Under the pieces are notes generated by a model. The model was not told the DNA's origin. It saw only the letters and a program-made list of their open reading frames with translations, and did no database searches. A stretch of DNA of 12,960 bases, taken from assembly GCA_023459675.1 (NCBI GenBank), contig JAEWTC010000225.1, positions 1 through 12,960 on the forward strand, read 5' to 3'. The position numbers were made by a program, and so were the translations under genes. The stretch is from Bacillota bacterium (GTDB taxonomy: Bacteria > Bacillota > Clostridia > Christensenellales > Aristaeellaceae). Of this stretch, positions 4,618 through 12,790 are shown in pieces; positions within the stretch are counted from its first letter, which is position 1, and each line of letters starts with the position of its first letter.

Positions 4618-7600
4618 TTACGCGTTATCGTCGTCCCGGCGGTCATAACGGGTGGAGCGGCGGCCTGTGCGCGGCGCTTCGCCGGGTTGCCGGTCTGCGG
4701 CGTCCGGCGCTTGCTGCTGCGGCCTTGCGTAGGGGTTGGCGGGCTGCTGGGGCGCCTGCGGCTGCTGCTGGGGCGAGGAGAAGGGCGCGGGCCGCTGTGC
4801 GTAGGGGTTGGGCGTGCGGCCCTCGGCCTGCTGATAGGGGTTGGGCGGCGTTTGCGGGCCTTGCGGCGGCTTTGCGTAGGGGTTGGGCCGCTGGTAGGGG
4901 TTTTGGCCGTCCTTCTGCTGGCCTGCCGCCGTGGGCGGCGCGGCCGCTGCGCGGCGGGCGTAGGGGTTGTGCGCGGCGGATTGCTGCTGCGAGCGCTGCC
5001 TTGCGGCCGCGGCGCGCTGGGCTGCCTTGCGCTTCTTGTTCTGGGTCAGCGCGTAGGCGTATACGCCGCCCGCGCCGCCCACCAGCACGATGCCGCCCAG
5101 CACCAGGCCCACCCAGTTGCTGCCGGTTTGGGTTTCCTTGGTTTCCTCTTCATAGGTGATGGGGATCATGGTGCCGATCGCGAAGGTGGCCGTCGGTTCC
5201 GGCGTGGGGGATTCGCTGGTCAAAGGCGCGGTCGGCGTGGCGTAGGGGTTGAACGGCGCGTAGGATACGTTCAGGTTCGCGGAGGGGTTCTGCCACGTGC
5301 CTACGTTCCAGTCTTCCACGGCGGATACCTGCCCCTGCGTGGCTGAGCCGGTGGAAGAGGACGAGGAGGTGTTGGAGGTGCTCGAACCGGAGTTCAGGAT
5401 GCCCTGCAGGTAATTGCTGGAGTTCAGGAAGGTGGGAAGCTCGGCAAGGCTCAATACCTTGAAGTACGAGCCGCTCACCCAGCCCTGTACGCCGTTTTGG
5501 TTGATGTTGTACCAGGTGACGCCGTTGATGGTCTGCGTGCCCAGCACCAGGCCGAAGGCATACTGGTTGAGCACGCCGATGCGCGATCCGCCCGGCGTTT
5601 GCCGGAAGTTGACGGAGCCGCTGGTGATGTAGCCGTAGCTGGACGCGGCGTTGGGATCGTACGGCGCGGCGGTGACCACGGGCGTTGCGGTGGGCACGGC
5701 GCTGGCCAGATAGGCGGCGGTCTCCTGCGCGGACATCGGGCGGATCTGGTCGTCGCGGATATAGCCGGACTGCGTGCCGTAGTAGCTGACGTTCCACGTA
5801 TACCCTTCGAAGAACACCTGCTCGGTTACGTACACCGCCTGGTCTTCCTTGAGCCACGCGGCGATGGAGGCCTGGGAGCCGGGAACGTTGCGCAGCGGAA
5901 CGTCGTCGCCCAGGGTGAGGTAATAGCCGGAGTGCTGCGTCGGCGAAGGCGAGGGCGAAGGCGCGGTGGTGGGCGTGGCGTGCGCGGCATTATAGGCGTC
6001 GATGTACAGCTGCGCTTCCCCGGGCGTTAGGGTGCGTACGGAGGCAAAGGGCAGCAGCCCGATGGTCGATTCGCCCAGATACGTCTGCGCGCCGGTCCAT
6101 ACGGTGCCGCCGACGTCGGTTTGGCCGTTCAGGTACAAAAGCGTATCGGCCTGGAGGGTTTTGATGATGGAATTATCGTTGAAGTTGGCGTTATCGCGCA
6201 GGGCCACCTGGGTGAGCGTAACGGCGAAGCCCACGTACATGGAGCTTGGGCTTGCGGAGGGCGAAGCGCTGACCGTTGCGGTGGGCGCGGTTGAAGGCGA
6301 GGGGGAATTGGTGGGGCTGGCCGTGGGCGCGCTGGAGGGCGAGGGCGACGGCGAAGGCGAAGGAGACGGCGACGGCGACGGCGAGGGCGAGGGGGTGACG
6401 TAGGTTTCGTCCACGGTCAGCAGGCTCAGCCACACATAGCAATCGGTATTCGCGTAGCGGACGTAGGCCCAGGTGCGGTCGCCGATGGCGAAGGTGCCGT
6501 GCACCCACACGGCGCTTCCCTTGGTGGTTTGGAATACGATGTTGGTCGTGGAGGCGCTGTCCGGAGCGGAGCGCAGGCGCACGCCGGTATCGTTGGTCAC
6601 GGCGGGCTTGCCGACCGCCGTGAAACCCGGATAGGTCGCGGAGATATCGGCGGGCTGATCATCCGCGCCGGGCATTCCCGCGGGCGTGCCGGAGGGGGAG
6701 ACCGCAGGCGATTGGGTGATCGTTTCGGTAGGCGCTGCGGACGGGCTGGGGCTGGGCGTGTCCGCCGGGCTTTCCGTGGGGGAAGCCGTGGGCGCCGTCG
6801 TGGGAGACGCCGTGGGGCTGGTCAGCGTCAGCAGGCTCAGCCATACATAGCAATCCGTGTTCTGATAGCGGATATAGGCCCATTGGGTATCGCCGACCAT
6901 GAAGGAGCCGTGGACATACACCTCGGTGCCCTGCACCACCTGGAACAGGATGGTTTGATCGGACGCGGAGCTGGGCTCGGAGCGGAAGCGCACGGCGGTA
7001 TTGTTGGTGACCGCGGTGGCGGCGACGACGGTGTAATCCGGGTGCTGGGCGGAGATATCCGCCGGTTCGCCCGCGGGGGATTCGGAGGGCAAGGGCGAGG
7101 GGCTGACCGTTTCAGGCGCGGCGGACGGCGGGGCCGTTTCGCCGGCCGTATAGGTGAATGTGATCGTATCGGGCGCTGCCACGCCGTTTGCAACCGTTAC
7201 GGAGTATTGCTGGGCGGCGTCCGCCGCCAGCACGTAGCCCGCGGGCACGTGGGCCGCGTCGGGCACAACGGTGTAAGCGCCGGCCTCAAGCGACAGGGTT
7301 TGGTCGGATGCGATAGGCGCGCCGCCCCCGTCCAGGTAGCGCACGGTGAGCGTTCCGTTCTGAGGCGCGGCCGTTTCCGCAACCAGGTCGATGAGGCTGA
7401 ACCAGACGTAGCAATCGGTATCCTGATAACGGATGGAGGCCCATTCCCGGTCGTCCTTAAGGAAGGTGCCGTAGACCCACACCTGCGTGCCCTGGTTGAC
7501 GGCGGGGAAGGCGATGTTTTCGGTATTGACGGTGCTGGGCGAGGAGCGGAAGTTAACGGCGGTGGTGTTGGTGACGGCGTTGCTTTCCACGGGCGAGAGC

Positions 7601-9210
7601 GCGGGCGTTTGGGCGGCGGTCTGCGCCAGCACGAAGGTGACCGTGGCGGGCGAAACCGCACCGGACGCGTCCACCGTGACGGTGAACGACGGTTGGGAGG
7701 ACGCGGAGAGGGCGTAGCCCTCCGGAATGGTGGAGGTATCGATGGAAACCGTGTTGGCGCCCTCGGGCAGCGTTACGGTTTTCGCGTCGCCGATCTGGGC
7801 GCCGCTTTCGTCCTGATAGAGGATGGTCAGCGTCCCGGTGACGGGCGGCTGTTCAACCGCTTCGTACTGGAAGGTGACCGAGGCCGGGGAAACCGCGCCG
7901 GACGCATCCACCGTTACGGTGTATTCCGCGGGCGAGGAGGCGGCAAGCGTATACCCGGCGGGCACGAGGGCGGCCGTGGGGGTAACGGTGTGCTGCCCCT
8001 GTTCCAGCGTGCGGGTTTCGGGCGAGGTCAGCTGCGTGCCGGCCAGATCGGTATAATACACGGCCAGCGTGCCCGTGGCGGGGGTTACCTGCGTGGGCGC
8101 GAAAACGAACGTGACGGACGCGGGGGACACGTTGCCTGATGCGTCCACCGTTACGCTCTGCTGGGATTCCCCGCTGAGCGTGTAGCCTTCGGGCACAAGG
8201 GCCGGGTTGGGCGTTATGGTATGCGTGCCGGAGGCAAGCTCCAGCACCTCGGGCGCAACCAGCGCCGCGCCGTTTGCGTCCGTATAGTTGACGGTCAGAT
8301 AACCGGTGACGATCTGCGGTTCGTACAGGAAGGTAACGCTTGCGGGGGTAACGTTTCCCTGCTCGTCCACGGTGACGTCCGCCTGCGCGGGGCCGTCGGC
8401 GGAGAGAACGTAGCCCGCGGCCAAATCGGCGGGGGCGGGGGTCACGGTATAGGCGCCGGGGTCAAGCATCTGCGTTTGCGCGCTGGCAACCGGCGTGCCG
8501 GACAGATCGGTATAGTTGATCTGCAAGGCGCCCTGCACGGCCTGCTTCTGGAAATAGAACGTCACCCACGCGGGCGTTGCCGTGCCGGTTTGGTCCACGG
8601 TGACGGTCTGGGACGCCTCGCCGGTCAGGGTATAATTGGCGGGCACCAGCCCGGTATCGGCGGTGACCACGTTGGGCTGCTCAAAATACGCGAGCACCAC
8701 TTCGTAATGCAGGACGTTGGCATTGTCCTCGGCGTCCACGTAGTACACCGGCACCTCGGCGGGCGCAACGATCAGGGGAAGCTCGGCGGTGGAGACGTAC
8801 AGGCGGTAGGTGTCGATCATGACCTCGTTTTGGTAGGCGGTGATCAGCGTGGACCAGCCTTCAAAATCCAGCGTGTTGATATCGGTAACCAGCGTTTCGC
8901 CGCTTTGGGGCGTGAAGGTATAGGGCGCGGTTTCACTGGCGGTGATGGTAAGGGTCATCGGGTACGCAAAGGCCTCGGGCGGGAGCATCAGCCAATAGGC
9001 CTTGCCCTGCGGGCTTAAGGCGGGGGTTGCGGGCAGGGTCAGCGCTTCGCCGTCCGCCTGCAGGCGGTAGGTGACGCTGATCGTGGGCATGGTTAATAGC
9101 TCCTCCGGGGTAAGCTCCGCAGCCACGGCGGTCTGCCAGAGCAGCAGGAGAGCCGCAAGCAAAACGAACAGGGCTTTGCGCAGGCGGGGAGTTGATTGTA
9201 TCTTCATCAC
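4618..9210 (-). CDS. Giant membrane-anchored surface protein, MucBP-like and SH3-like repeats, NPY tail
   Basis: 1530 aa. Signal peptide 1-31 (KALFVLLAALLLLW, cleavage near AVAA). A unique region runs to about 145. Then come MucBP-like beta repeats (opening like GTLTVxYTD, closing VDASGxVSPASVTF) at about 150-222, 228-297, 303-371, 380-450, 459-528 and 619-690. SH3-like units of the RSxPS...YxWxSL type lie at about 545-612, 733-797 and 870-932; three more divergent ones lie near 996-1060, 1095-1160 and 1192-1252. Linkers are Pro/Ser/Thr-rich, with (Ser-Pro)n at 941-959. A transmembrane helix (about 1366-1388), KKRK and a 140-residue Gln/Pro-rich cytoplasmic tail with six NPY motifs end the protein. 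It is probably a wall-binding or adhesive type I membrane protein; there is no LPXTG. Start: GGAGG lies 7 bases from GTG 9210 and 10 from ATG 9207. Precise ligand unknown. Confidence 0.8.
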   Translation of the reverse strand: MMKIQSTPRLRKALFVLLAALLLLWQTAVAAELTPEELLTMPTISVTYRLQADGEALTLPATPALSPQGKAYWLMLPPEAFAYPMTLTITASETAPYTFTPQSGETLVTDINTLDFEGWSTLITAYQNEVMIDTYRLYVSTAELPLIVAPAEVPVYYVDAEDNANVLHYEVVLAYFEQPNVVTADTGLVPANYTLTGEASQTVTVDQTGTATPAWVTFYFQKQAVQGALQINYTDLSGTPVASAQTQMLDPGAYTVTPAPADLAAGYVLSADGPAQADVTVDEQGNVTPASVTFLYEPQIVTGYLTVNYTDANGAALVAPEVLELASGTHTITPNPALVPEGYTLSGESQQSVTVDASGNVSPASVTFVFAPTQVTPATGTLAVYYTDLAGTQLTSPETRTLEQGQHTVTPTAALVPAGYTLAASSPAEYTVTVDASGAVSPASVTFQYEAVEQPPVTGTLTILYQDESGAQIGDAKTVTLPEGANTVSIDTSTIPEGYALSASSQPSFTVTVDASGAVSPATVTFVLAQTAAQTPALSPVESNAVTNTTAVNFRSSPSTVNTENIAFPAVNQGTQVWVYGTFLKDDREWASIRYQDTDCYVWFSLIDLVAETAAPQNGTLTVRYLDGGGAPIASDQTLSLEAGAYTVVPDAAHVPAGYVLAADAAQQYSVTVANGVAAPDTITFTYTAGETAPPSAAPETVSPSPLPSESPAGEPADISAQHPDYTVVAATAVTNNTAVRFRSEPSSASDQTILFQVVQGTEVYVHGSFMVGDTQWAYIRYQNTDCYVWLSLLTLTSPTASPTTAPTASPTESPADTPSPSPSAAPTETITQSPAVSPSGTPAGMPGADDQPADISATYPGFTAVGKPAVTNDTGVRLRSAPDSASTTNIVFQTTKGSAVWVHGTFAIGDRTWAYVRYANTDCYVWLSLLTVDETYVTPSPSPSPSPSPSPSPSPSPSSAPTASPTNSPSPSTAPTATVSASPSASPSSMYVGFAVTLTQVALRDNANFNDNSIIKTLQADTLLYLNGQTDVGGTVWTGAQTYLGESTIGLLPFASVRTLTPGEAQLYIDAYNAAHATPTTAPSPSPSPTQHSGYYLTLGDDVPLRNVPGSQASIAAWLKEDQAVYVTEQVFFEGYTWNVSYYGTQSGYIRDDQIRPMSAQETAAYLASAVPTATPVVTAAPYDPNAASSYGYITSGSVNFRQTPGGSRIGVLNQYAFGLVLGTQTINGVTWYNINQNGVQGWVSGSYFKVLSLAELPTFLNSSNYLQGILNSGSSTSNTSSSSSTGSATQGQVSAVEDWNVGTWQNPSANLNVSYAPFNPYATPTAPLTSESPTPEPTATFAIGTMIPITYEEETKETQTGSNWVGLVLGGIVLVGGAGGVYAYALTQNKKRKAAQRAAAARQRSQQQSAAHNPYARRAAAAPPTAAGQQKDGQNPYQRPNPYAKPPQGPQTPPNPYQQAEGRTPNPYAQRPAPFSSPQQQPQAPQQPANPYARPQQQAPDAADRQPGEAPRTGRRSTRYDRRDDDNA
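4720..4975 (-). repeat. Degenerate repeats coding for NPY motifs
   Basis: The string gtaggggttg or close variants (ataggggttg, gtaggggttt) recurs six times (near 4727, 4800, 4835, 4875, 4896 and 4959), each encoding NPYA or NPYQ in the cytoplasmic tail. Spacing is irregular and the intervening sequence is Gln/Pro/Ala-rich. Confidence 0.65.
6337..6395 (-). repeat. Hexanucleotide tract coding for Ser-Pro repeats
   Basis: Repeated 6-base units of the gagggc/gacggc/gaaggc type encode about nine Ser-Pro pairs (residues about 941-958) between the third SH3-like unit and the next block. Unit length is a multiple of three, so copy-number change would lengthen or shorten the stalk without breaking the frame. 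Confidence 0.7.
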
Positions 9211-9262
9211 AGGAGTTCCTCCTTTTTGGATCTGCCGGAATGGACTATCCTCGGATGTCTAG

Positions 9263-9291
9263 AGTGTAATGCTTTTGTAACAGATTGTCAA
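9263..9291 (-). promoter_or_regulatory. Promoter of the giant surface-protein gene
   Basis: On the minus strand TTGACA (complement of 9286-9291), exactly 17 bases, TACACT (complement of 9263-9268), in a locally AT-rich patch about 50 bases ahead of the start codon. A strong housekeeping-type promoter. Confidence 0.8.
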
Positions 9292-9397
9292 TATTATTCG
9301 GCTGCCGCGGGCGCGTTGCAAAGGATGGGAGAGCGGAACAAGGGTTCTTCCGCGCGGGTGTAGAATAGCAAGGGGACGGTTGGAAGGGGGCGCTTGC

Positions 9398-9946
9398 ATG
9401 GCGGAGTACGACAACCTGGCAGAGGGTACGCTTGGGGAGACGGAGGTTTACCGGGGCAGGGTGTTCAGCGTAGGCGAGCGAACCGTGCGGCTGCCGGACG
9501 GCAGACAGGCTCCGCGTGAGATTGTGCACCATCTGGGCGCGGCCGCCGTGGTGCCCGTGGACGCGCAGGGGCGGGTGACGCTGGTACGCCAGTTCCGCAC
9601 CGCAATCGGCGCGGTAACGCTGGAGATTCCCGCCGGAAAGCTGGATACCGCACAGGAAAACCCGCTGGACTGCGCTCACCGCGAGCTGATGGAGGAAACG
9701 GGGCTTGCGGCGGAGCGCATGGAGCTGCTCACCCGGCTTACGCCCACCCCCGGCTACTGCACCGAGGTGGTGAACCTGTACCTTGCCACGGAGTTAAGCA
9801 AGGGCCGTATGCGGCTGGACGAGGACGAGTTCCTCACCGTGGAGCGCATGCCGCTTGCAGAGGCGGCGGACATGGTGATGCGCGGAGAGCTTGCGGACGC
9901 GAAAACCGCGGTCGGTATCCTGATGGCGTACCGGAAGCTCTGCTGA
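9398..9946 (+). CDS. Nudix hydrolase, ADP-ribose pyrophosphatase-like
   Basis: 182 aa. Nudix box at residues 80-102: G80, E87, REL at 95-97, EE at 99-100, TG; upstream LEIPAGKL and downstream TPTPGY are typical of the ADP-ribose pyrophosphatase (NudF-like) group, which cleaves ADP-ribose to AMP and ribose 5-phosphate with Mg2+. The first spacing is G-x6-E rather than the usual G-x5-E (one extra residue in KLDTAQ); the catalytic E-x7-REL-x-EE-x-G part is intact. Start ATG 9398 has AAGGGGG seven bases upstream; the TTG six codons earlier lacks one. TAGAAT at 9361-9366 may be its -10 box. It is followed 50 bases later by a GNAT gene on the same strand. Confidence 0.85.
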   Translation: MAEYDNLAEGTLGETEVYRGRVFSVGERTVRLPDGRQAPREIVHHLGAAAVVPVDAQGRVTLVRQFRTAIGAVTLEIPAGKLDTAQENPLDCAHRELMEETGLAAERMELLTRLTPTPGYCTEVVNLYLATELSKGRMRLDEDEFLTVERMPLAEAADMVMRGELADAKTAVGILMAYRKLC

Positions 9947-9996
9947 TACAACGATCCAAAACGCCTTGAGATTCCATCAAAGGAGATTGCAACCCG

Positions 9997-10563
9997 ATGC
10001 CATATGATCCCCTGTTTGACCTGAGCGTGATCGAAACCCAACGGCTTTTGCTGCGGCCCGCGCGTATGCGCGACGCGGAGGATATGTACGAGTACTCCAA
10101 AGACCCCGAGGTAGCTCTGCACGTGCTGTGGGACGCCCACCAGTCCCTGCGGGAAACGCGCCAGGTTTTGCGGCACATGATCCGGGATTATCATTACGCG
10201 CCGCCGTTTACCTATGTGATCGAGCTTACGGAGGAGGCGCGGGTGATCGGCACCATCGGGCTGATGAACTTCAGCCGTGCCAACCGCTCCGCCGAGGTGG
10301 GGTACTCCTTGAGCCGCGCGTACTGGAACCGGGGGCTGATGACCGAGGCGCTCAAGGGGATGCTGCGGTATTGTTTTGAGGATTTGCTGCTCAACCGGGT
10401 GGAGGCGCAGCACGAGACCGATAACCCCGCCAGCGGCGCGGTGATGCGCCACGTGGGCATGCATCATGAGGGCACGCTGAAGAAGCGCCTCTTCAACAAA
10501 GGGGAGTTTCGGGATATGGAGCTGTACGCGGTGCTGAAGGAGGAGTTTCATGCGCATGCGTAA
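9997..10563 (+). CDS. GNAT acetyltransferase, RimJ/RimL type (second)
   Basis: 188 aa. ETQRLLLRPARMRDAEDMY opens the Acetyltransf_3 fold. Motif A is VGYSLSRAYWNRGLMTEALK with the acetyl-CoA loop NRGLMTEA at residues 111-118, followed by NRVEAQHETDNPASGAVMRH, the usual strand beta5 and Asn/Ser-containing helix. It resembles ribosomal-protein-alanine acetyltransferases but the substrate is unknown. It is about as similar in layout to the leftward GNAT (3926-4492) as any two members of this broad family, so no special pairing is implied. AAAGGAG is 11 bases before ATG, rather far. Its last 14 bases overlap the start of the lipoprotein gene, so the two are probably cotranscribed. Confidence 0.85.
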   Translation: MPYDPLFDLSVIETQRLLLRPARMRDAEDMYEYSKDPEVALHVLWDAHQSLRETRQVLRHMIRDYHYAPPFTYVIELTEEARVIGTIGLMNFSRANRSAEVGYSLSRAYWNRGLMTEALKGMLRYCFEDLLLNRVEAQHETDNPASGAVMRHVGMHHEGTLKKRLFNKGEFRDMELYAVLKEEFHAHA

Positions 10564-11350
10564 TGCCGCAAGGCGCGCGGCGGCGCTGGTGCTTGTCGCC
10601 GCGCTGCTGGCGCTTGTCACCGGCTGTACGGACAAGAGCGCCGCTTACGACAAGGCGCTGGCCGTTTTCGGCACGGGCGATTACGCGGCTGCCGCCGAGG
10701 CGTTTACGAAGATCGGCAATTATCTGGAGGCCGAAACCTACGCGGCCTACGCGCAGGGGCTGACCTACTGGGAGCAGGGCGGGTATACGGAGGCGGAGCC
10801 GTTTTTCGAAAAGACGCGCAACTTCATGTACGGCGAGCAGCGCTACCTGTACTGTCACGCCGCCGTGCTGGAAGCCGCCGGGCAGTTTGCGGACGCGGCG
10901 CTTGGGTATGATGGCGTGGGCGCGTTTGAGAACGCGCCCCTGCGCGCCGCGTATTGCCGGGGGCGCGCCGCGGTGGAGCGCGAGGATTACGAGGCCGCGC
11001 TGATCGGCTATAAGGACGCGGGCGATTATGCCGACGCCGCCGCGCGGCTGGACGCGTTGAACTTTGAAATCTACTCCCGCGCCACGGAGTTCAAGGACGC
11101 GCAGGCGTACGAGAAGGCGTTTCAGCTGTTTACCCTGCTGGGCGATCAATACGACGCGCCGGAGCTGGCGCGCGTCTGCAAAAACTTCCTGTTGGACCAA
11201 ACGTATGCGGACGCCGAGGCGAAAATCGCCGCGAACGACCTGCAGGGGGCATACGAGGCGTTTTCCATGCTGGCGGGCTACCGCGACGCGCAGACGCGGG
11301 CGACCGAGCTTGCCGCGCAGCTGGGGATCGACCTGACGCAGGGGGATTAA
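10550..11350 (+). CDS. TPR-like repeat lipoprotein
   Basis: 266 aa. Signal sequence with basic start (MRMRNAARR), hydrophobic core and lipobox LVTGC; Cys26 would be lipidated, placing the mature protein on the outer face of the membrane. The rest is Ala/Tyr-rich helical repeats such as FGTGDYAAAAEAFTKIGNY, VEREDYEAALIGYKDAGDY and ANDLQGAYEAFSMLAGY, i.e. a tetratricopeptide-like array of about six to seven units, usually protein-interaction scaffolds. AAGGAGG six bases before ATG lies inside the preceding GNAT gene, with which it overlaps by 14 bases. No terminator is obvious after TAA. Function beyond surface scaffold is unknown. Confidence 0.8.
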   Translation: MRMRNAARRAAALVLVAALLALVTGCTDKSAAYDKALAVFGTGDYAAAAEAFTKIGNYLEAETYAAYAQGLTYWEQGGYTEAEPFFEKTRNFMYGEQRYLYCHAAVLEAAGQFADAALGYDGVGAFENAPLRAAYCRGRAAVEREDYEAALIGYKDAGDYADAAARLDALNFEIYSRATEFKDAQAYEKAFQLFTLLGDQYDAPELARVCKNFLLDQTYADAEAKIAANDLQGAYEAFSMLAGYRDAQTRATELAAQLGIDLTQGD

Positions 11351-11399
11351 CGCGGCCGGGAGAGGGATAACGCCCGTATCGGTATGCGTTTCCGCCGGG

Positions 11400-11429
11400 T
11401 TTACACCCCGCGGCGCGGGCCGGGACAAT
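11400..11429 (+). promoter_or_regulatory. Possible promoter of the EamA transporter gene
   Basis: TTTACA (11400-11405), 18 bases, GACAAT (11424-11429). Transcription would start near 11436, on top of the in-frame ATG there, favouring translation from GTG 11469. Confidence 0.4.
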
Positions 11430-11468
11430 GGTTTTATGGTCACTACGCAAAGAACGAGGTGCACCGGC

Positions 11469-12365
11469 GTGAAAACGCGCCCCGAGATACAGGGAAATCT
11501 GATTATCCTGGCAACGGCGCTGCTCTGGAGCACGGCCGGCGTTTTAATCAAATCCATTCCATGGGGGTCGCTGTCCATCCTGTCGCTGCGCGGGCTGATT
11601 ACCGTGTCCGTTTTGCTGGCGCTCAGGGTTTGGAAAATCCGCCGGGGCAAGGCGCGGCCCGTGCGCTTCACCCGGTATAACGTAGGCGCGGGCGTTGCGA
11701 TGTTTGCGACCTCGGCGCTGTTTCTGGCGGCCAACAAACTGACGACGGCGGCCAACGCCATCGTGCTGCAATACATCGCCCCGATCCTTATTTTGCTGTT
11801 TACGGCGCTGGTGCAGAAACGCAGGCCTTCCAAGGCGGAAATCCTGTTGACGGTGCTGGTGTTTTTGGGCTGCGTGCTTGCGTTTTCGGATAAGCTGGGC
11901 GGCAACGGCCTGCTGGGGGATACGCTGGCCATCCTGGCGGGGTTCTGCTTCGCCGCGCTGATTTTGCTCAGCCAGAATAAGAACACGCAAGCCGAGGACG
12001 GGCAGATTATCGGCTGCGGGGCGAGTTTCCTGTTCGGCCTGCCGTTCCTGCTGACGGACCCTGCCGTTACCTTTGCGCCGGACGCCGCCGCCGCGATGCT
12101 GGCGCTGGGGCTTTTGCAGTACGCGCTGCCCAGCATTCTGTTTGCCAAGGGCGTGAAGCTGACCCGCCCCGTTTCCGCGTCCATCATTTTGACGGTGGAA
12201 CCCATCATGAGCCCCGTATGGGTGTTTCTGTTCCTTGGGGAATTGCCCGGCACGCTTGCGATCCTGGGCTTCGTGCTGGTGATTTCCGCGGTCACCCTGC
12301 AATCCCTGCTCCCCCTCCTGCGCAAACCCAAACCGGGGGACGTGGAGCCGATTGCGCCGGAGTGA
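11469..12365 (+). CDS. EamA/DMT-superfamily transporter
   Basis: 298 aa from GTG 11469. Ten hydrophobic segments in two homologous halves of five (EamA domains about residues 8-138 and 150-285). The first half holds LLWSTAGVLIKSIPW and NAIVLQYIAPILILLFTAL; the second holds LEPIMSP-type sequence (TVEPIMSPVWVFLFLGELP, about 242-260), the hallmark of the last EamA helices. Members move metabolites, amino acids or other small molecules across the cytoplasmic membrane; the substrate cannot be read from sequence. Start: GAGGTG lies 7 bases before GTG 11469, whereas ATG 11436, eleven codons earlier, has no ribosome site and would add a polar tail (MVTTQRTRCTG). Single-gene unit with its own weak promoter, convergent with the DegV-side transcript. 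Confidence 0.85.
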   Translation: MKTRPEIQGNLIILATALLWSTAGVLIKSIPWGSLSILSLRGLITVSVLLALRVWKIRRGKARPVRFTRYNVGAGVAMFATSALFLAANKLTTAANAIVLQYIAPILILLFTALVQKRRPSKAEILLTVLVFLGCVLAFSDKLGGNGLLGDTLAILAGFCFAALILLSQNKNTQAEDGQIIGCGASFLFGLPFLLTDPAVTFAPDAAAAMLALGLLQYALPSILFAKGVKLTRPVSASIILTVEPIMSPVWVFLFLGELPGTLAILGFVLVISAVTLQSLLPLLRKPKPGDVEPIAPE

Positions 12366-12397
12366 GATAGTTTGGTAATACATGATAAATATTGAAA

Positions 12398-12421
12398 AAG
12401 CGTATCCATATGGATACGCTT
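12398..12421 (-). terminator. Terminator for the leftward DegV-repeat transcript
   Basis: A 24-bp perfect palindrome (aagcgtatcc-atat-ggatacgctt) followed on the minus strand by five T in total (complement of 12395-12399). On the plus strand only TT follows, so it chiefly serves transcripts coming from the DegV-family gene through repeat copy C. Confidence 0.7.
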
Positions 12422-12457
12422 AAAATAAACGCATGAGTTAACCATGGAGTAACGCTA

Positions 12458-12780
12458 GCCTGTTCAAAAAGCCCAAGATGTTAGGAAGCTAGGGTGGCAG
12501 GAGGCAACCAAAGTAAGCGTGCACCCCGTGTGGTGCTTGCGCAAAGCGCAAAGCGAACGGAGGTTGAGACGTTTTGCAGAGCAGGCAAACAGGAGTGAAG
12601 CCTGCGACAACAAAACGGACGGATTGCTTACCGTTGCGTAAGTGATGCCGACTGCCAACCCGATAAGGGAGAGCGCAGCCCGACTAGCCGCCGAGTTTCC
12701 GGGAGAAGCGAACGGCGTAGCCCCGCCCAAGCAAAACGTTGGGCGGGGCCGAAGAAGCAGGTTGGGCTTTTTCAACAGGC
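12458..12780 (-). repeat. Intergenic repeat element, copy C (323 bp)
   Basis: Bounded by a 19-bp inverted repeat (12458-12476 and 12762-12780) paired at 18 of 19 positions. Read on the minus strand it carries, in order: the left arm, a strong internal hairpin (10-bp stem CCCCGCCCAA/TTGGGCGGGG, 12721-12748), the 19-base core also found in copy A (12638-12656), hairpin CTTAC-6-GTAAG (12627-12642), a 19-base block shared with copy B (12592-12610), a 30-base block shared with copy A (12476-12505) and the right arm. It begins 10 bases after the DegV-family stop codon, so it lies in that gene's 3' UTR. No convincing target-site duplication. The open frame across it is not protein-like. Confidence 0.75.
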
Positions 12781-12790
12781 GCAATCCAAG

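Noticed and set aside
4528..5346. 272-codon open frame on the plus strand
   Set aside because: Antisense to the NPY tail of the surface protein; low-complexity Gly/Arg/Leu.
6499..8139. 546-codon open frame on the plus strand
   Set aside because: Antisense of the repeat region of the surface protein; Gly/Arg-rich, no ribosome site, and mirrors the repeated codons of the real gene.
10493..12445. 650-codon open frame on the minus strand
   Set aside because: Antisense to three well-supported genes (GNAT end, lipoprotein, EamA); an Arg/Pro/Ser-rich translation typical of GC-rich shadow frames.
12464..12784. 106-codon minus-strand frame over repeat C
   Set aside because: It spans nearly the whole repeat from arm to arm; translation of a non-coding element, without a ribosome site.
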